Source: JBBCJM01 sp037190175 (GTDB lineage Bacteria; Pseudomonadota; Alphaproteobacteria; Rhodobacterales; Rhodobacteraceae). From it: 64,000 nt of DNA. Below the pieces are notes generated by a model. That model was not told the DNA's origin. It saw nothing but the letters and a program-made list of their open reading frames with translations, and made no database searches. The stretch spans positions 1 through 64,000 of the forward strand of contig JBBCJM010000101.1 of the NCBI GenBank assembly GCA_037190175.1. The letters run 5' to 3'. A program made the translations under genes and the position numbers. Shown here one piece after another: positions 38,028-47,220 of the stretch (the stretch's first letter is position 1; every line of letters starts with the position of its first letter).

Positions 38028-40072
38028 CCGGCCCCTGGGAGAAGTATGGCGGCGCTTCGGCGCGTGGCCCCGATGGCATGACAACTGCCGAGCGGATTGC
38101 GGCGGCAAAAGCCGGGACCTTGCAGGTTTCGCCCGAACGGATGGCTGCGCAGCGGGAGATTGACGACCGCGGCGAGACGAAACTGCGCGACCCGGGAATA
38201 CTTCATTCCGCCATCGCAGGGCTGAACCAAGGGACGATGCTGGGCTGGGGCGACGAGATCGCCGCGCGTATCGTGTCCATGCACCCCGAGATCACTTACG
38301 AGGAAGCCTTGGCGTCTGCCCGCGGCACGCTGGACGCGGCGCGCGATGCCCGGCCGGTGCTGACCTATGGCTCGGAGATCGGCGGTGCGATCCTGGCCCC
38401 CGGCGCGGCTGCGGCCGGCAGGGCAGCCATGGCGCCGGCTTCGCTCGGCGGGCGAGTGGCCGCGGGTGCCGCTACCGGAGCAGTACAGGGCGGCATCTAT
38501 GGGGCCGGCACCGCGGAGGAAGGCAGTAGACGCCAAGGTGCGGTGGTCGGCGGAGTTATTGGCGGGGCTGCGGGTGCGGCAGTCCCGCTAGCCATTCGTG
38601 GAGCCGAGGGGGTGGCGAATGCCGTTCGCTCGCGCAAAGCGGCGGGGCAGGTAGCGGCTGGCTTGGGTGTCTCCCGCTCGACGGCCAGGCTGGCATCCGA
38701 CGCCATCGGCGCCGACGATGCAGCGCAGATGGCTGCCAACATCCGCGCTGCAGGGCCGAATGCGATGCTGGCCGACGCCGGGCCTTCGGTACAGGGTGCT
38801 CTGGACGCGGCGATGCAGCGTCCCGGTGCGGCGGCACGGATCGGAACGGGGCGGATCGAGGATCGGGCGGCTCGCTCGCTGACGCGGATCAACAGCACGC
38901 TGGACGATCTTCTCGGCGCGCCGCAGGGCGCCGAGACCACCAAGGCCGCGATCCGCACCGGCTCAGCGGGCGCGCGCCGGACGACCTATGAAGCCGCCTA
39001 TGCCTCCGCCATCGACTATTCTAGTGATGCCGGACGCGGGCTGGAGGCCCTGCTGCCCCGCATTCCAGCCAAGACGATCAATGACGCCAACCAGTTGATG
39101 AAGATGAATGGTCATGTCTCCGGGCAGATTATGGCCAGCATCGCGGATGACGGGTCGGTGACTTTCACCCGCCTTCCCGACGTACGGCAGTGGGACTACA
39201 TCAAGCGCGCGCTCGAAAATTCCGCCATGTCCACCGAAGGGCAGGGCGCGCTTGGTGCGCAGACCTCGATGGGGCGAGCGTTTCAGGGGCTGGCGCGCAA
39301 TGTGCGGGATGGCTTGAAGGATGCTGTACCGGCCTATGGCGATGCGCTGGACACGGCTGCCGACGCGATCCAGCGCGTGCAGGGCGTGGACAAGGGGTAC
39401 GGGTTCCTGAGCGCCAGGACGACCCGAGAGGCCGCGCGCGACATGCTGGACGGACTGACAGGGCCACAGCGGGCCGCTGTGCGGCAGGGTGTGCGGGACT
39501 ACATTGATGATACGTTGGCCAACGTGCGGGCGGTGGTAAGCGATTCAAACCTTGATGCCCGCGAGGCGCGGAAGGCGTTGAGTGAACTCACCTCGCGCGC
39601 GTCCCGGGTCAAGATGCGGATGCTGCTGGGGTCGGACGCCGACAAGCTGTTCGAGGCTCTGGACGAGGCGGGCCACGCCCTAGGGCTGCGGGCCGCGGTA
39701 GCCCAGAACAGCAAGACCGCTGGCCGGCTTGCTCATGCGGAGCGGGTGAAAGATCTTACCGAGCCAGGCGTGGTGCGCAATGCAGCATCAGGAAAGCCGG
39801 TTCGGGCAACGCAAACTGCGCTAGGCGCGCTGGCCGGAAACACCCCTGAGGCCGTGGCGCGTCGGTCGGATCGGATCAATTCCGAACTGGTGGAATTGTT
39901 GACCCGGCCAGGGCAGCAGCACGCCTTGAATGCATTGGCCCAGATCGGCTTTCCCGGCGCGCATCCGCCGGTCGCCCCCTATCATCTTCCGGCGGGGGCG
40001 ACGAACGCCCTAGGTATGGCCCCGGCGGTCGCCGCCCCCGGCTCTAATGCGTTGGTGGGGTGGTCGCGCTAG
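38024..40072 (+). CDS. Large internal virion/ejection protein
   Basis: 682 aa from ATG 38024. Contains a conserved head (KYGGASARGPDGMTTAERIA, LNQGTMLGWGDEIAARIV), two long Gly/Ala-rich membrane-like segments (about residues 105-200, e.g. GGVIGGAAGAAVPLAI), then a helical C-terminal half. Third member of the ejection-protein set; probably forms the channel across the envelope. Confidence 0.65.
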   Translation: MTGPWEKYGGASARGPDGMTTAERIAAAKAGTLQVSPERMAAQREIDDRGETKLRDPGILHSAIAGLNQGTMLGWGDEIAARIVSMHPEITYEEALASARGTLDAARDARPVLTYGSEIGGAILAPGAAAAGRAAMAPASLGGRVAAGAATGAVQGGIYGAGTAEEGSRRQGAVVGGVIGGAAGAAVPLAIRGAEGVANAVRSRKAAGQVAAGLGVSRSTARLASDAIGADDAAQMAANIRAAGPNAMLADAGPSVQGALDAAMQRPGAAARIGTGRIEDRAARSLTRINSTLDDLLGAPQGAETTKAAIRTGSAGARRTTYEAAYASAIDYSSDAGRGLEALLPRIPAKTINDANQLMKMNGHVSGQIMASIADDGSVTFTRLPDVRQWDYIKRALENSAMSTEGQGALGAQTSMGRAFQGLARNVRDGLKDAVPAYGDALDTAADAIQRVQGVDKGYGFLSARTTREAARDMLDGLTGPQRAAVRQGVRDYIDDTLANVRAVVSDSNLDAREARKALSELTSRASRVKMRMLLGSDADKLFEALDEAGHALGLRAAVAQNSKTAGRLAHAERVKDLTEPGVVRNAASGKPVRATQTALGALAGNTPEAVARRSDRINSELVELLTRPGQQHALNALAQIGFPGAHPPVAPYHLPAGATNALGMAPAVAAPGSNALVGWSR

Positions 40073-40236
40073 GGCCGAGCGTCATATGCAATGACGATGA
40101 TGGCGATACACGCGCTGAGCAGGATCGCGATGCTCTTAAGCCCTTCGTCTCTCTTTAGGCGCCAGAATCCGTAAACGCACCAGATCGTGAGAATGTTGGC
40201 GCCCAGAACAGCAGTCACGGTTTCTGTAAAGGTCAT
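40069..40236 (-). CDS. Small membrane protein on the opposite strand
   Basis: 55 aa from ATG 40236 (a GTG start at 40302 would add 22 residues). Two hydrophobic segments (TVTAVLGANILTIWCVYGFW and IAILLSACIAIIVIAY) around a charged loop. It lies antisense to the late operon, its stop overlapping the end of the ejection gene by 4 nt. Possible lysogen-expressed membrane protein (e.g. exclusion); unproven. Confidence 0.45.
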   Translation of the reverse strand: MTFTETVTAVLGANILTIWCVYGFWRLKRDEGLKSIAILLSACIAIIVIAYDARP

Positions 40237-40317
40237 CCCGCCAACATGCGCCCGCACCGGGCGGGGGTCAAGGATCGTCAGAAAACGAAAGCCATCCGTC
40301 ACAAAAGGAGACGAGAG

Positions 40318-40443
40318 ATGTACGAACCCCTAGGGGCACCGTCGAACCGCTACATAGGAAAGGGGGGAGCCATGCTCCACTGGAGGCCATGGCGCGCGGG
40401 AATGGCCCGTTCGCCCGTGACGCGAAGGAAGTCCTGCTGCTGA
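40318..40443 (+). CDS. Very small late ORF with strong ribosome site
   Basis: 41 aa (MYEPLGAPSNRYIGKGGAML...), preceded by AAAAGGAGACGAGAG. After about residue 19 the neighbouring frame reads better (ATG 40389, 38 aa, MARGNGPFARDAKEVLLLMG), so this may be a small gene broken by a frameshift. Low certainty. Confidence 0.3.
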   Translation: MYEPLGAPSNRYIGKGGAMLHWRPWRAGMARSPVTRRKSCC

Positions 40444-40508
40444 TGGGCGCTCAGGCCGGGGCAGCGCCTGCGAACAGTGCAGAGCCTACCAGGGCGGCGA
40501 GGTAGGGG

Positions 40509-40802
40509 TCAGTTCGGCTTCGGAGCGCCCGGCAGCGCGCCTCGGCCCAACGCGGCGCCCAGAACGTCATGCAGTCGTCCGGCAAACTCGGCGGACATCC
40601 TCAACTTGGAGGCAACAACGACATGCGCAAATTCCTCGCCCGGCTTTTTTCGCGAGTGGTCTATCGTGCCCAACGTGACGCTGAACACCCCCTCGTGAAC
40701 GTGCCCGTGGATGAACCAGTCCACGAAAACGACGGGGATATCCTGCGGGTCAACGACTGGGACGCCCTGAGGGGCAAGGGCCAAATCCGGTTTCTCTGAC
40801 AT
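40509..40802 (-). CDS. Hypothetical protein on the opposite strand in the tail region
   Basis: 97 aa from ATG 40802 with GGGGAGGG upstream. VPVVFVDWFIHGHVHEGVFSV...HVVVASKLRMSAEFAGRLHDVL resembles small DUF3467-like proteins (beta strands then a helix) of Rhodobacterales. The leftward orientation within the late operon marks it as an accessory gene. Confidence 0.55.
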   Translation of the reverse strand: MSEKPDLALAPQGVPVVDPQDIPVVFVDWFIHGHVHEGVFSVTLGTIDHSRKKPGEEFAHVVVASKLRMSAEFAGRLHDVLGAALGRGALPGAPKPN

Positions 40803-40889
40803 CCATCCCTCCCCGTTTCCTCGACCCTCCCACATCCCCGACCGATTCTCCTAGCCGCCCTCGGGCGGCTTTCTCCACATGAGGCCCCC

Positions 40890-42137
40890 ATGGCGGACAT
40901 CATTCACTTCATGCCCGAGCGCGCGTTTACCATGGCCGGTTCCGTCCGGCCGGGCGCAGGCTGGACCGTGGAGTTCTTCCAGCACAACACCACCACCCCG
41001 GTGACCGTCTTCCAGGACGAGGGCGAGACGATCCCCCACCCCTCGCCCCTGCCGGCCGACGCGAACGGCGTGTTTCCCCCGGTGTTCAAGAGCAACATGC
41101 TGCTGAAGGCAGTGATCAAGGCCAGCACCGGGACGACGGCATGGACCATGGACCCCTGCGGCCGGTCCTCGCTGTCGGTCAGTTCCGCGAGCGGGATCAC
41201 CTTCGACCCCATCGTCGGGGTTCCGGCGACCAACGTGCAGGACGCCATCGAGACGGTCTATGCCTCGATCCTCTCGGTGGCGGCAGACTACGGCCTCGGG
41301 ATCACCAACAATATCCCGCTGCTGGCCGATCTGGATGCCACCAACATCCCCTCCGGGTTCTACCGCTATGACACATCGACCAGCGGGACCTTCCCCAGCG
41401 GGGTGGCCGCCGCTGACGAAGGGATCGCGCTGCTCTACCGGCGGAACGGCAGCAATGCAGCGATGGCGCTGGTTCCGGCCAGCGGCTCGGGGGTTATGTT
41501 CAGCCGCCAGATGGTCAGCCTCGCCTGGGGCTCGTGGCGAGAGCACATCACGGTGCCGGCCGGCGCAGAACGGGGCGACATCATCCGCCGTGGCGCGAGC
41601 GCATGGGAAAGACTGGCGAAAGGGGGCGCAGGTTCGGTGCTGAGGATGGGCGCTGATGATCCGGCGTGGTTGTCGGGGCGGTCTGTCATCGGGCCTATCG
41701 CGACCACGAGCGGCACGGCCCAAGGGACAACCGCAATCCCGGCATGGGCGACCGAAATCAAGGTTCTCCTTTCCGGGGTATCGACCAATGGGTCGGATCA
41801 CCTGCTGGTACAGCTGGGCAATTCGGGCGGCTACCTAACCACTGGCTATGTTGGAGCCGGGGTGGCGATTACCTCGGGCAATGCGGGGCTTTCTTCGTCA
41901 AGCGGCTTCATCGTCGGGCTTGGGGCCGCCGGGCGATCAGGGCGCGGGATACTCAACCTGACGAAGCGAGACGACGATACCTGGGTTTCCAGCCATGTGG
42001 TCGATGTCGAGGGGTTCGGTGCGAGCATCGGCGGTGGCACGGTCGATGTTGGAGGCGCACTGGATCGGCTGCGTCTGATCACCTCTGCCGGAGCAGCATT
42101 TGATGCGGGCTCGTTCATTGTGGAGTGCCGGCCGTGA
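40890..42137 (+). CDS. Tail fibre protein
   Basis: 415 aa. N-terminal anchor-like part (AFTMAGSVRPGAGWTVEFFQ), a middle with FYRYDTSTSGTFPSG typical of tail-fibre tips, and a Gly/Ser-rich C-terminal beta domain (TSGNAGLSSSSGFIVGLGAA). First gene of the receptor-binding cassette. Confidence 0.65.
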   Translation: MADIIHFMPERAFTMAGSVRPGAGWTVEFFQHNTTTPVTVFQDEGETIPHPSPLPADANGVFPPVFKSNMLLKAVIKASTGTTAWTMDPCGRSSLSVSSASGITFDPIVGVPATNVQDAIETVYASILSVAADYGLGITNNIPLLADLDATNIPSGFYRYDTSTSGTFPSGVAAADEGIALLYRRNGSNAAMALVPASGSGVMFSRQMVSLAWGSWREHITVPAGAERGDIIRRGASAWERLAKGGAGSVLRMGADDPAWLSGRSVIGPIATTSGTAQGTTAIPAWATEIKVLLSGVSTNGSDHLLVQLGNSGGYLTTGYVGAGVAITSGNAGLSSSSGFIVGLGAAGRSGRGILNLTKRDDDTWVSSHVVDVEGFGASIGGGTVDVGGALDRLRLITSAGAAFDAGSFIVECRP

Positions 42138-42499
42138 CCGCACTCCTGAAAATCCCCCACCTGCCGCAGGTGATGATAGAAGGGCGCCCCTTCGTGCTCC
42201 TGTTGACATTCGCGGATCGTGATGGCGATCCCATCGACCTTTCAGCCTGGTCCGGGAGCTTCGCGGTAGGCGCAGACCCCGACAATCAGCCGATCACCAC
42301 CGCCACTCCGACCCTGACCGCTGATGGCAGGATCGAGATCGGACTGACCGACGCGCAGACCCTCGCCGTCTGGAACGGGGTCGATCACGACGGCCGGCCG
42401 GCAAAGGCGTCCTGGCAACTGGACCTCATCAGCCCCAGCCCCGACCTCAACCAGTTCTGGATGGGCACCGTCACCATTTATCCGGCGATGCAGTCATGA
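42134..42499 (+). CDS. Small baseplate/fibre-associated protein
   Basis: 121 aa from GTG 42134, overlapping the previous stop (GTGA). An Ig-like beta domain (VMIEGRPFVLLLTFADRDGD, PIDLSAWSGSF, IEIGLTDAQTLAVW, ASWQLDLISPS), similar in type to BppU N-terminal domains. Probably an adaptor for the spike that follows. Confidence 0.55.
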   Translation: MTALLKIPHLPQVMIEGRPFVLLLTFADRDGDPIDLSAWSGSFAVGADPDNQPITTATPTLTADGRIEIGLTDAQTLAVWNGVDHDGRPAKASWQLDLISPSPDLNQFWMGTVTIYPAMQS

Positions 42500-44328
42500 C
42501 CAAGATCACTATCGGCCCCGCACCCGAGTTCACCGTCAACGTCTTCGCCGTCTTCGACCGCGATGCGGCCTCGAAAGACTACGTCAATGCGCTGGTCCCT
42601 ACATATGTCTCCCGAGCCGCCTTCCAGGGCGCGATGATCCCGGCTCCGCTTCAGGCGTGGGCGGTCATCCACAACGGAGAGGCGTTTTCCTATTTCCGGG
42701 ACGACAGCGGCACCGCCATCGAGAGCGCGAACGGCGTCAAGGGCTCGCCGCTTGGTCCGGCTACGCCTGGGCATTATGGGGCGGTGTCCTACGGGTCGCT
42801 GGCGAGCGTCGTGTCCGGGACTGACAGCGCTGCCGCGTTGCAGGCTTGCTTCGACAAGCACGCGCGCGTGGTGATCAAGGGGTATTTCCGTTCGACCGCC
42901 ACCCTGACGATCTCGAACAAGTCCTTCTGCATCGAGAGCGATGTCATTGCCTCCGGCATCATCTTCACCCAGGCAAGCGGCGACGGGATCGTCTACACCT
43001 CGAACAACGTGGGCCACACCTTCCAGGCCGATGGCCTGCGGATCCTGACCAACCAGCAGGAGCCCGGGCGCGCGCTGGTGGTGGACTTCTCGGCTGTGGC
43101 CTCCCTCGACGCGAACCGCCGCCGGATGGCCTACATCGTCGGGACCGAGGTCGGCGGCGTCACCCGTACCAGCCACGGCTGGGCGAAGGGGATCGTGCTG
43201 GACGAGGCCAACGAGGCGCACCTGTCCAGCGTCACGGTCTACGGCCGCAGGAACACGGCGGCGAGCGGCGAGGCGAATTTCTGGCCCGGGATGGAGAGCG
43301 GGATCGAGTTTCTCTCCACCACCGACAAAGAGCCGGTCAACCCGACCGTCGAGAACTCCCGCGTTCGCGGGGCCTATTCTGCGATCCGCGTCCGCGGGGC
43401 CGTGGAGGGCGTGAACGTGCTGGATACCGTGGTCGTGGCATCCCGCATCGGGGTGGACGATGACCGCAGCTATGACGGCGGGCCCACCAGCGAGCCCCTG
43501 CTGTTCGTGCGCGGCTGCCACTTCGCGGTTTCGGAGTCGGCGATCAAGGCCAAGCGTGTCGCGCAGGGGATGATCAAGAACAACCTGATCTACCGCTTCG
43601 CGCAGGTGGACATGCCCTTCATCGGCATCTCCGGCGAGACCGGAAGCTGGTGGCAGATCATGGACAACCATGTGCAGGGCTTCTGCGGCTCTACCGCCAA
43701 CACGGTGGCTGGGGTGAAGGTGAACCAGGTTCACCATTCTACCATCGAGGGCAACGACTTTCTCGATGTGGACACCGGCGTGATCGTCTCCGACGAGGCC
43801 GGCGGGATCAACGGCGTGTCGGTACTCGACAACTACGCCCGCGACGACACCGGGGCCGAGGTCCAGATGATCACCTTCGCGGGCACCGCCACCGAAGCCG
43901 CGATCATCGGCAAGCGGTCGAAGGGGTGCAAGATCGTCACCGGAAAGAACAGCGGCAACATCACCGTGGCCGCCGGCTCCGGCAACGTCATGCTGGGCAG
44001 CATCGACCTGGACGCCGCGCCAGCCGGTGCGATGTGGCGGCTGGAGGTCGAGTGCCGGTTCGACAAGGGCGAAACGCAGGGGGTAACGCAGCTTGTCTCG
44101 CAGCGGAGCACCGGCACATCCACCGCCGTTTTCTTCGAGGACGCGAGCAACCTGTCCGTGCGCGAGGCGGCGCAACCCGCCAGCTCGCAGGTGCGCCTGC
44201 ATGTGTCCGGGATCATTCGAAAGCCGACCGCCGGCACGCTGACGCTGGGCATCTACGGAGCCTCCAACGGCTCCGATGCCACGGTCAGCGACGGCAACGC
44301 GCAGTGGTCGCTGGAAAGGATCTTCTGA
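42496..44328 (+). CDS. Tailspike with right-handed beta-helix
   Basis: 610 aa. After an N-terminal anchor (1-110), coils typical of pectate-lyase-like beta-helices appear: VVIKGYFRSTATLTISNKSF, PTVENSRVRGAYSAIRVRGA, GMIKNNLIYRFAQVD, HHSTIEGNDFLDVDTGVIVS. Such spikes bind and often cleave surface polysaccharide. The C-terminal 110 residues form a separate beta domain. No catalytic residues can be assigned. Confidence 0.7.
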   Translation: MTKITIGPAPEFTVNVFAVFDRDAASKDYVNALVPTYVSRAAFQGAMIPAPLQAWAVIHNGEAFSYFRDDSGTAIESANGVKGSPLGPATPGHYGAVSYGSLASVVSGTDSAAALQACFDKHARVVIKGYFRSTATLTISNKSFCIESDVIASGIIFTQASGDGIVYTSNNVGHTFQADGLRILTNQQEPGRALVVDFSAVASLDANRRRMAYIVGTEVGGVTRTSHGWAKGIVLDEANEAHLSSVTVYGRRNTAASGEANFWPGMESGIEFLSTTDKEPVNPTVENSRVRGAYSAIRVRGAVEGVNVLDTVVVASRIGVDDDRSYDGGPTSEPLLFVRGCHFAVSESAIKAKRVAQGMIKNNLIYRFAQVDMPFIGISGETGSWWQIMDNHVQGFCGSTANTVAGVKVNQVHHSTIEGNDFLDVDTGVIVSDEAGGINGVSVLDNYARDDTGAEVQMITFAGTATEAAIIGKRSKGCKIVTGKNSGNITVAAGSGNVMLGSIDLDAAPAGAMWRLEVECRFDKGETQGVTQLVSQRSTGTSTAVFFEDASNLSVREAAQPASSQVRLHVSGIIRKPTAGTLTLGIYGASNGSDATVSDGNAQWSLERIF

Positions 44329-44732
44329 TGCTCAGCCTCAAATTCGGCCTTCGGCTGACCGCTGGCGCAGAGGCGGTATCCCCCAACCCCATCACCGGCA
44401 CCGGCCCTGTCCTCGCCTCCCTCACCGACGGCCAGGAGCTAGGAGACGCAGTAACCTGGGGCTCCTACCTCCCCGAGGACGTATCCGTCTCCCGCCAGAT
44501 GCAGGTGGACGGTGGGGAGTGGGTGGCGTTCGACGGCGAGACGGTCGTGTCCGAGGGCGAGGTCTGGCGGGTGCGGGAGGTCGTTACGCTGGATGCGTGG
44601 AGCAGGACGTTCACCTCCAACTCCGTAATCGTGGATGAAGCCCCCGAGGGCTGGATCATTTCCGGCTCCATGGTCCTGCAATCCCCCGTACCCCCTTCGC
44701 CGCCCAATGTCTCAGGGAGCATCGTAAGCTGA
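44328..44732 (+). CDS. GhsB N-terminal-domain homologue (standalone)
   Basis: 134 aa. Residues 20-100 (DAVTWGSYLPEDVSVSRQMQ, then WVAFDGETVV and GEVWRVREVV) align through their whole length with the N terminus of the 791-aa spike protein at 50720-53095 (AVAWGSYGPAGVAVTRQMQ, WVAFAGGTLV, AEVWRVREVV). The domain probably anchors a fibre. Here it stands alone between two fibre genes. Confidence 0.7.
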   Translation: MLSLKFGLRLTAGAEAVSPNPITGTGPVLASLTDGQELGDAVTWGSYLPEDVSVSRQMQVDGGEWVAFDGETVVSEGEVWRVREVVTLDAWSRTFTSNSVIVDEAPEGWIISGSMVLQSPVPPSPPNVSGSIVS

Positions 44733-45943
44733 TGGCGCGCTACCTTTTCACCAATACCGACACCGACGAAATCACGATGGTGGAGGACACGCCGCCGTTC
44801 GATGCGGCCGATCATCTCGATCCCGGGACATACAACGTCGCGATCCTGTCGGACGATGCGGCGGATGCGGTGGTGGTGCCGGAGGCTGTACCGGTCATCG
44901 TCACGCCACCTGTCATTGTGTTCCAGCCCCTCGTCGGGCAGCCTGCTGACGTCGATGAGGGCGAGATCGCCGGGGCCACCAGCATCGCCCACCAGTGGTA
45001 CGACGGCGACCCTTCCGATGGCGGCGCCCCGATAATCGGAGCGACCGATCCGACGATCACCCCGTCGGCGGCCGAGTACGGCCTGACCCTTTGGCGGCGC
45101 ACCACCGCGAGTAACGATGCAGGTAGCGTCAGTGTGGACGCCGAGGCCCCGGATATCTGCGGGGCGCAGTTTCTTGAGGATTTCAGCGCCTTTACTTTGG
45201 GAGATGATACCACTGATATCCTGAGCGGTGGCTGGGGCCGCATGTCTTCCAGCGGAGGGCAGATTTGGGAGGCGGAGATTGTCGCCAGTGACAAATCTCC
45301 CTCCGGAAAAGCCATAAACTTTTGGGTCACGACGACCCAGACTGGGATCGGCTTCCCTTCCGATATGGATAGTTTTTTCGGCACCAATGGACATATGAGT
45401 TACCAGGACCAACTGTATCTGATTAGACATAACACGAACGGGAACCGCATGGCGGTGCGCGGCCGACGCTCGGCCGCTGTTACCGGGGTGACCAATGCAG
45501 ATGTCGCCGCCGGCCTGAACATTCGGATCAACAATCCATACTTGGCTTTGCCCGGAGACAGCATAGACTCCCAGCCCGGCACCGCTCTGACCGCCTGGAC
45601 TGACGACACCCATTACTGGGTACGCCAGAGATTTGAGGGGGCAGTGCTCAAGGTGAAGGTTTGGCTGCATGGGACGGCGGAGCCTGAAGTCTGGACCGCC
45701 ACGAGAACTCATAGCGAAGCCCTCACGGGCCGGGGACCGGGATTGGGAGTGCGCTGGGCTGACATCACCCGGGTAGTTTGCTACCTGTCCGCAGGCGGGA
45801 ACGCGCCGGCCCCCTACTGGCCTGGCTTCGTGCCACCGGTTACCCCATCGAGCGACCCGCAAGATTTTGCGGCGGCCACTTCGCAGTTTCAGATCACCGC
45901 GAATGACGGCCTGATCACCATCGAACTGGAGGATATCCCATGA
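44732..45943 (+). CDS. Putative receptor-binding/tail fibre protein
   Basis: 403 aa. N-terminal anchor-like segment (ARYLFTNTDTDEITMVEDTP), an Ig-like region (VGQPADVDEGEIAGATSIAH, YGLTLWRRTTASNDAG), and a C-terminal jelly-roll/lectin-like domain (FLEDFSAFTLGDDTTDILSG, HYWVRQRFEGAVLKVKVWLH). Base composition is less GC-rich than the head genes, typical of exchanged fibre modules. Confidence 0.6.
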   Translation: MARYLFTNTDTDEITMVEDTPPFDAADHLDPGTYNVAILSDDAADAVVVPEAVPVIVTPPVIVFQPLVGQPADVDEGEIAGATSIAHQWYDGDPSDGGAPIIGATDPTITPSAAEYGLTLWRRTTASNDAGSVSVDAEAPDICGAQFLEDFSAFTLGDDTTDILSGGWGRMSSSGGQIWEAEIVASDKSPSGKAINFWVTTTQTGIGFPSDMDSFFGTNGHMSYQDQLYLIRHNTNGNRMAVRGRRSAAVTGVTNADVAAGLNIRINNPYLALPGDSIDSQPGTALTAWTDDTHYWVRQRFEGAVLKVKVWLHGTAEPEVWTATRTHSEALTGRGPGLGVRWADITRVVCYLSAGGNAPAPYWPGFVPPVTPSSDPQDFAAATSQFQITANDGLITIELEDIP

Positions 45944-47220
45944 GCCAGGTCGGCCGCTATGTCGGGGGCTTTCCCTTCGTCATCCTCCCGGAAGGTGGCG
46001 TGCGGATCACGGCCGTCGATCCGCCGTCCGTCGAGGTCGAAGAGCGCCAGATGCATGGCCTGGAGGTGGTCGATCTGACACTGATTTCGGAGGGGCTACC
46101 CACAAACATGGGCCCGATCCGCCAGGGAGCGGACGGCCGGGACTGCGCGCCCTATCTCGATATCGCCTACGATCCGGCTTTGAACGTGGATCCCGGGGCA
46201 ACGGGCGACCCGTTGGATATCACCGAGCCATGCTGCCTGGTGAAGACCGTGAGCCGTAACGAGGACGAGATCTCGACCACCGCCAGCGACACTGCCACCT
46301 TGTTTCGCGCCCCTGTGTTTCTGATCGACCATACGCCGGAAACCGACAGCCTGCCACCGCCGTTGGGCTCCGCTCCGCTTGTCTCGCGCTTCGTGAAGAC
46401 GGACATCGACTTCGACCTGCTGCCTGCGGTCACCTTGCCGGGTAGCGCGCCTTCGGCCGCTGACGTTCTAGCGCGGTTCCGTTGGCTGCGGCAGATGCAA
46501 ATGCCGAATAGGTCGGGGGGCGAGTGGTACACGAGCTACATGGCCGAGCGACACTATGCCAGCCACAGCGCCGCAGAGTTCGCGACCGCCTGCCTGCTCA
46601 TGTGCTGCGATCTGTCCGACTACGGCTCCGGATTGGATGAGATGTTGGCCATCTATGCAGTGATCCATGGCCAAAACGTTCTTGAGGCGGCCAAGGCGGG
46701 CGCCGATTTCAGCTGGAATTCCGGCTTGGGGGGTATCCTGGCCGGCCATAAGTTGCCGCTTCTGGTGGCGGGGCTGCTCACCGGCGACGAGGAAATGCTG
46801 GAATGGGCTGACAGCCAGCAGCATGACATTTGGGCCGAGGACCGGCAAACCCTCTACGTCACTCAGGGGCATGTCGATAACTACGACTACGAGCCAGGCG
46901 ATCTGGGAATGCCCGAGTGGATGCAGAACCCGGTCAAATATCCCCCAGCCAATACGCGGAATCCGTCGGCGGTGTATCGGAACATCTTTTTTGTGCATTG
47001 CTTTGGAGCTGCGGCGGTTGCGCACCTTCTTGGCGGCGTCAACGCCTGGAACCATCCTCCCTTCTTCGACTATTGCGAGAGGACGGCCCGCCGCACCTTT
47101 TTCAATGGGTCAGGAACCACTGCTTATGGCTTCGTGACAACTGGAGGTTTTCAGCCGAGCCTCTTTCATCGGGATATGTACACCGCTCATGTGCCGTCAG
47201 GCTGGGATTGGCCGCCTTGA
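45940..47220 (+). CDS. Unknown tail-cassette protein, possible enzyme
   Basis: 426 aa. N-terminal beta-rich 130 residues, then a helical domain (RFRWLRQMQMP, YMAERHYASHSAAEFATACL, LAGHKLPLLVAGLLTGDEEM, WAEDRQTLYVTQGHVDNYDY, NIFFVHCFGAAAVAHLLGG). An (alpha/alpha)-barrel-like pattern with many His/Tyr/Asp residues suggests a polysaccharide-active enzyme, but no family is recognised. Ends 24 nt inside the convergent VPLPA-CTERM gene. Confidence 0.55.
   Translation: MSQVGRYVGGFPFVILPEGGVRITAVDPPSVEVEERQMHGLEVVDLTLISEGLPTNMGPIRQGADGRDCAPYLDIAYDPALNVDPGATGDPLDITEPCCLVKTVSRNEDEISTTASDTATLFRAPVFLIDHTPETDSLPPPLGSAPLVSRFVKTDIDFDLLPAVTLPGSAPSAADVLARFRWLRQMQMPNRSGGEWYTSYMAERHYASHSAAEFATACLLMCCDLSDYGSGLDEMLAIYAVIHGQNVLEAAKAGADFSWNSGLGGILAGHKLPLLVAGLLTGDEEMLEWADSQQHDIWAEDRQTLYVTQGHVDNYDYEPGDLGMPEWMQNPVKYPPANTRNPSAVYRNIFFVHCFGAAAVAHLLGGVNAWNHPPFFDYCERTARRTFFNGSGTTAYGFVTTGGFQPSLFHRDMYTAHVPSGWDWPP

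Noticed and set aside
42478..44202. Long leftward frame opposite the tailspike
   Set aside because: Shadow of the beta-helix gene; His/Gly/Ala-rich with no motif.
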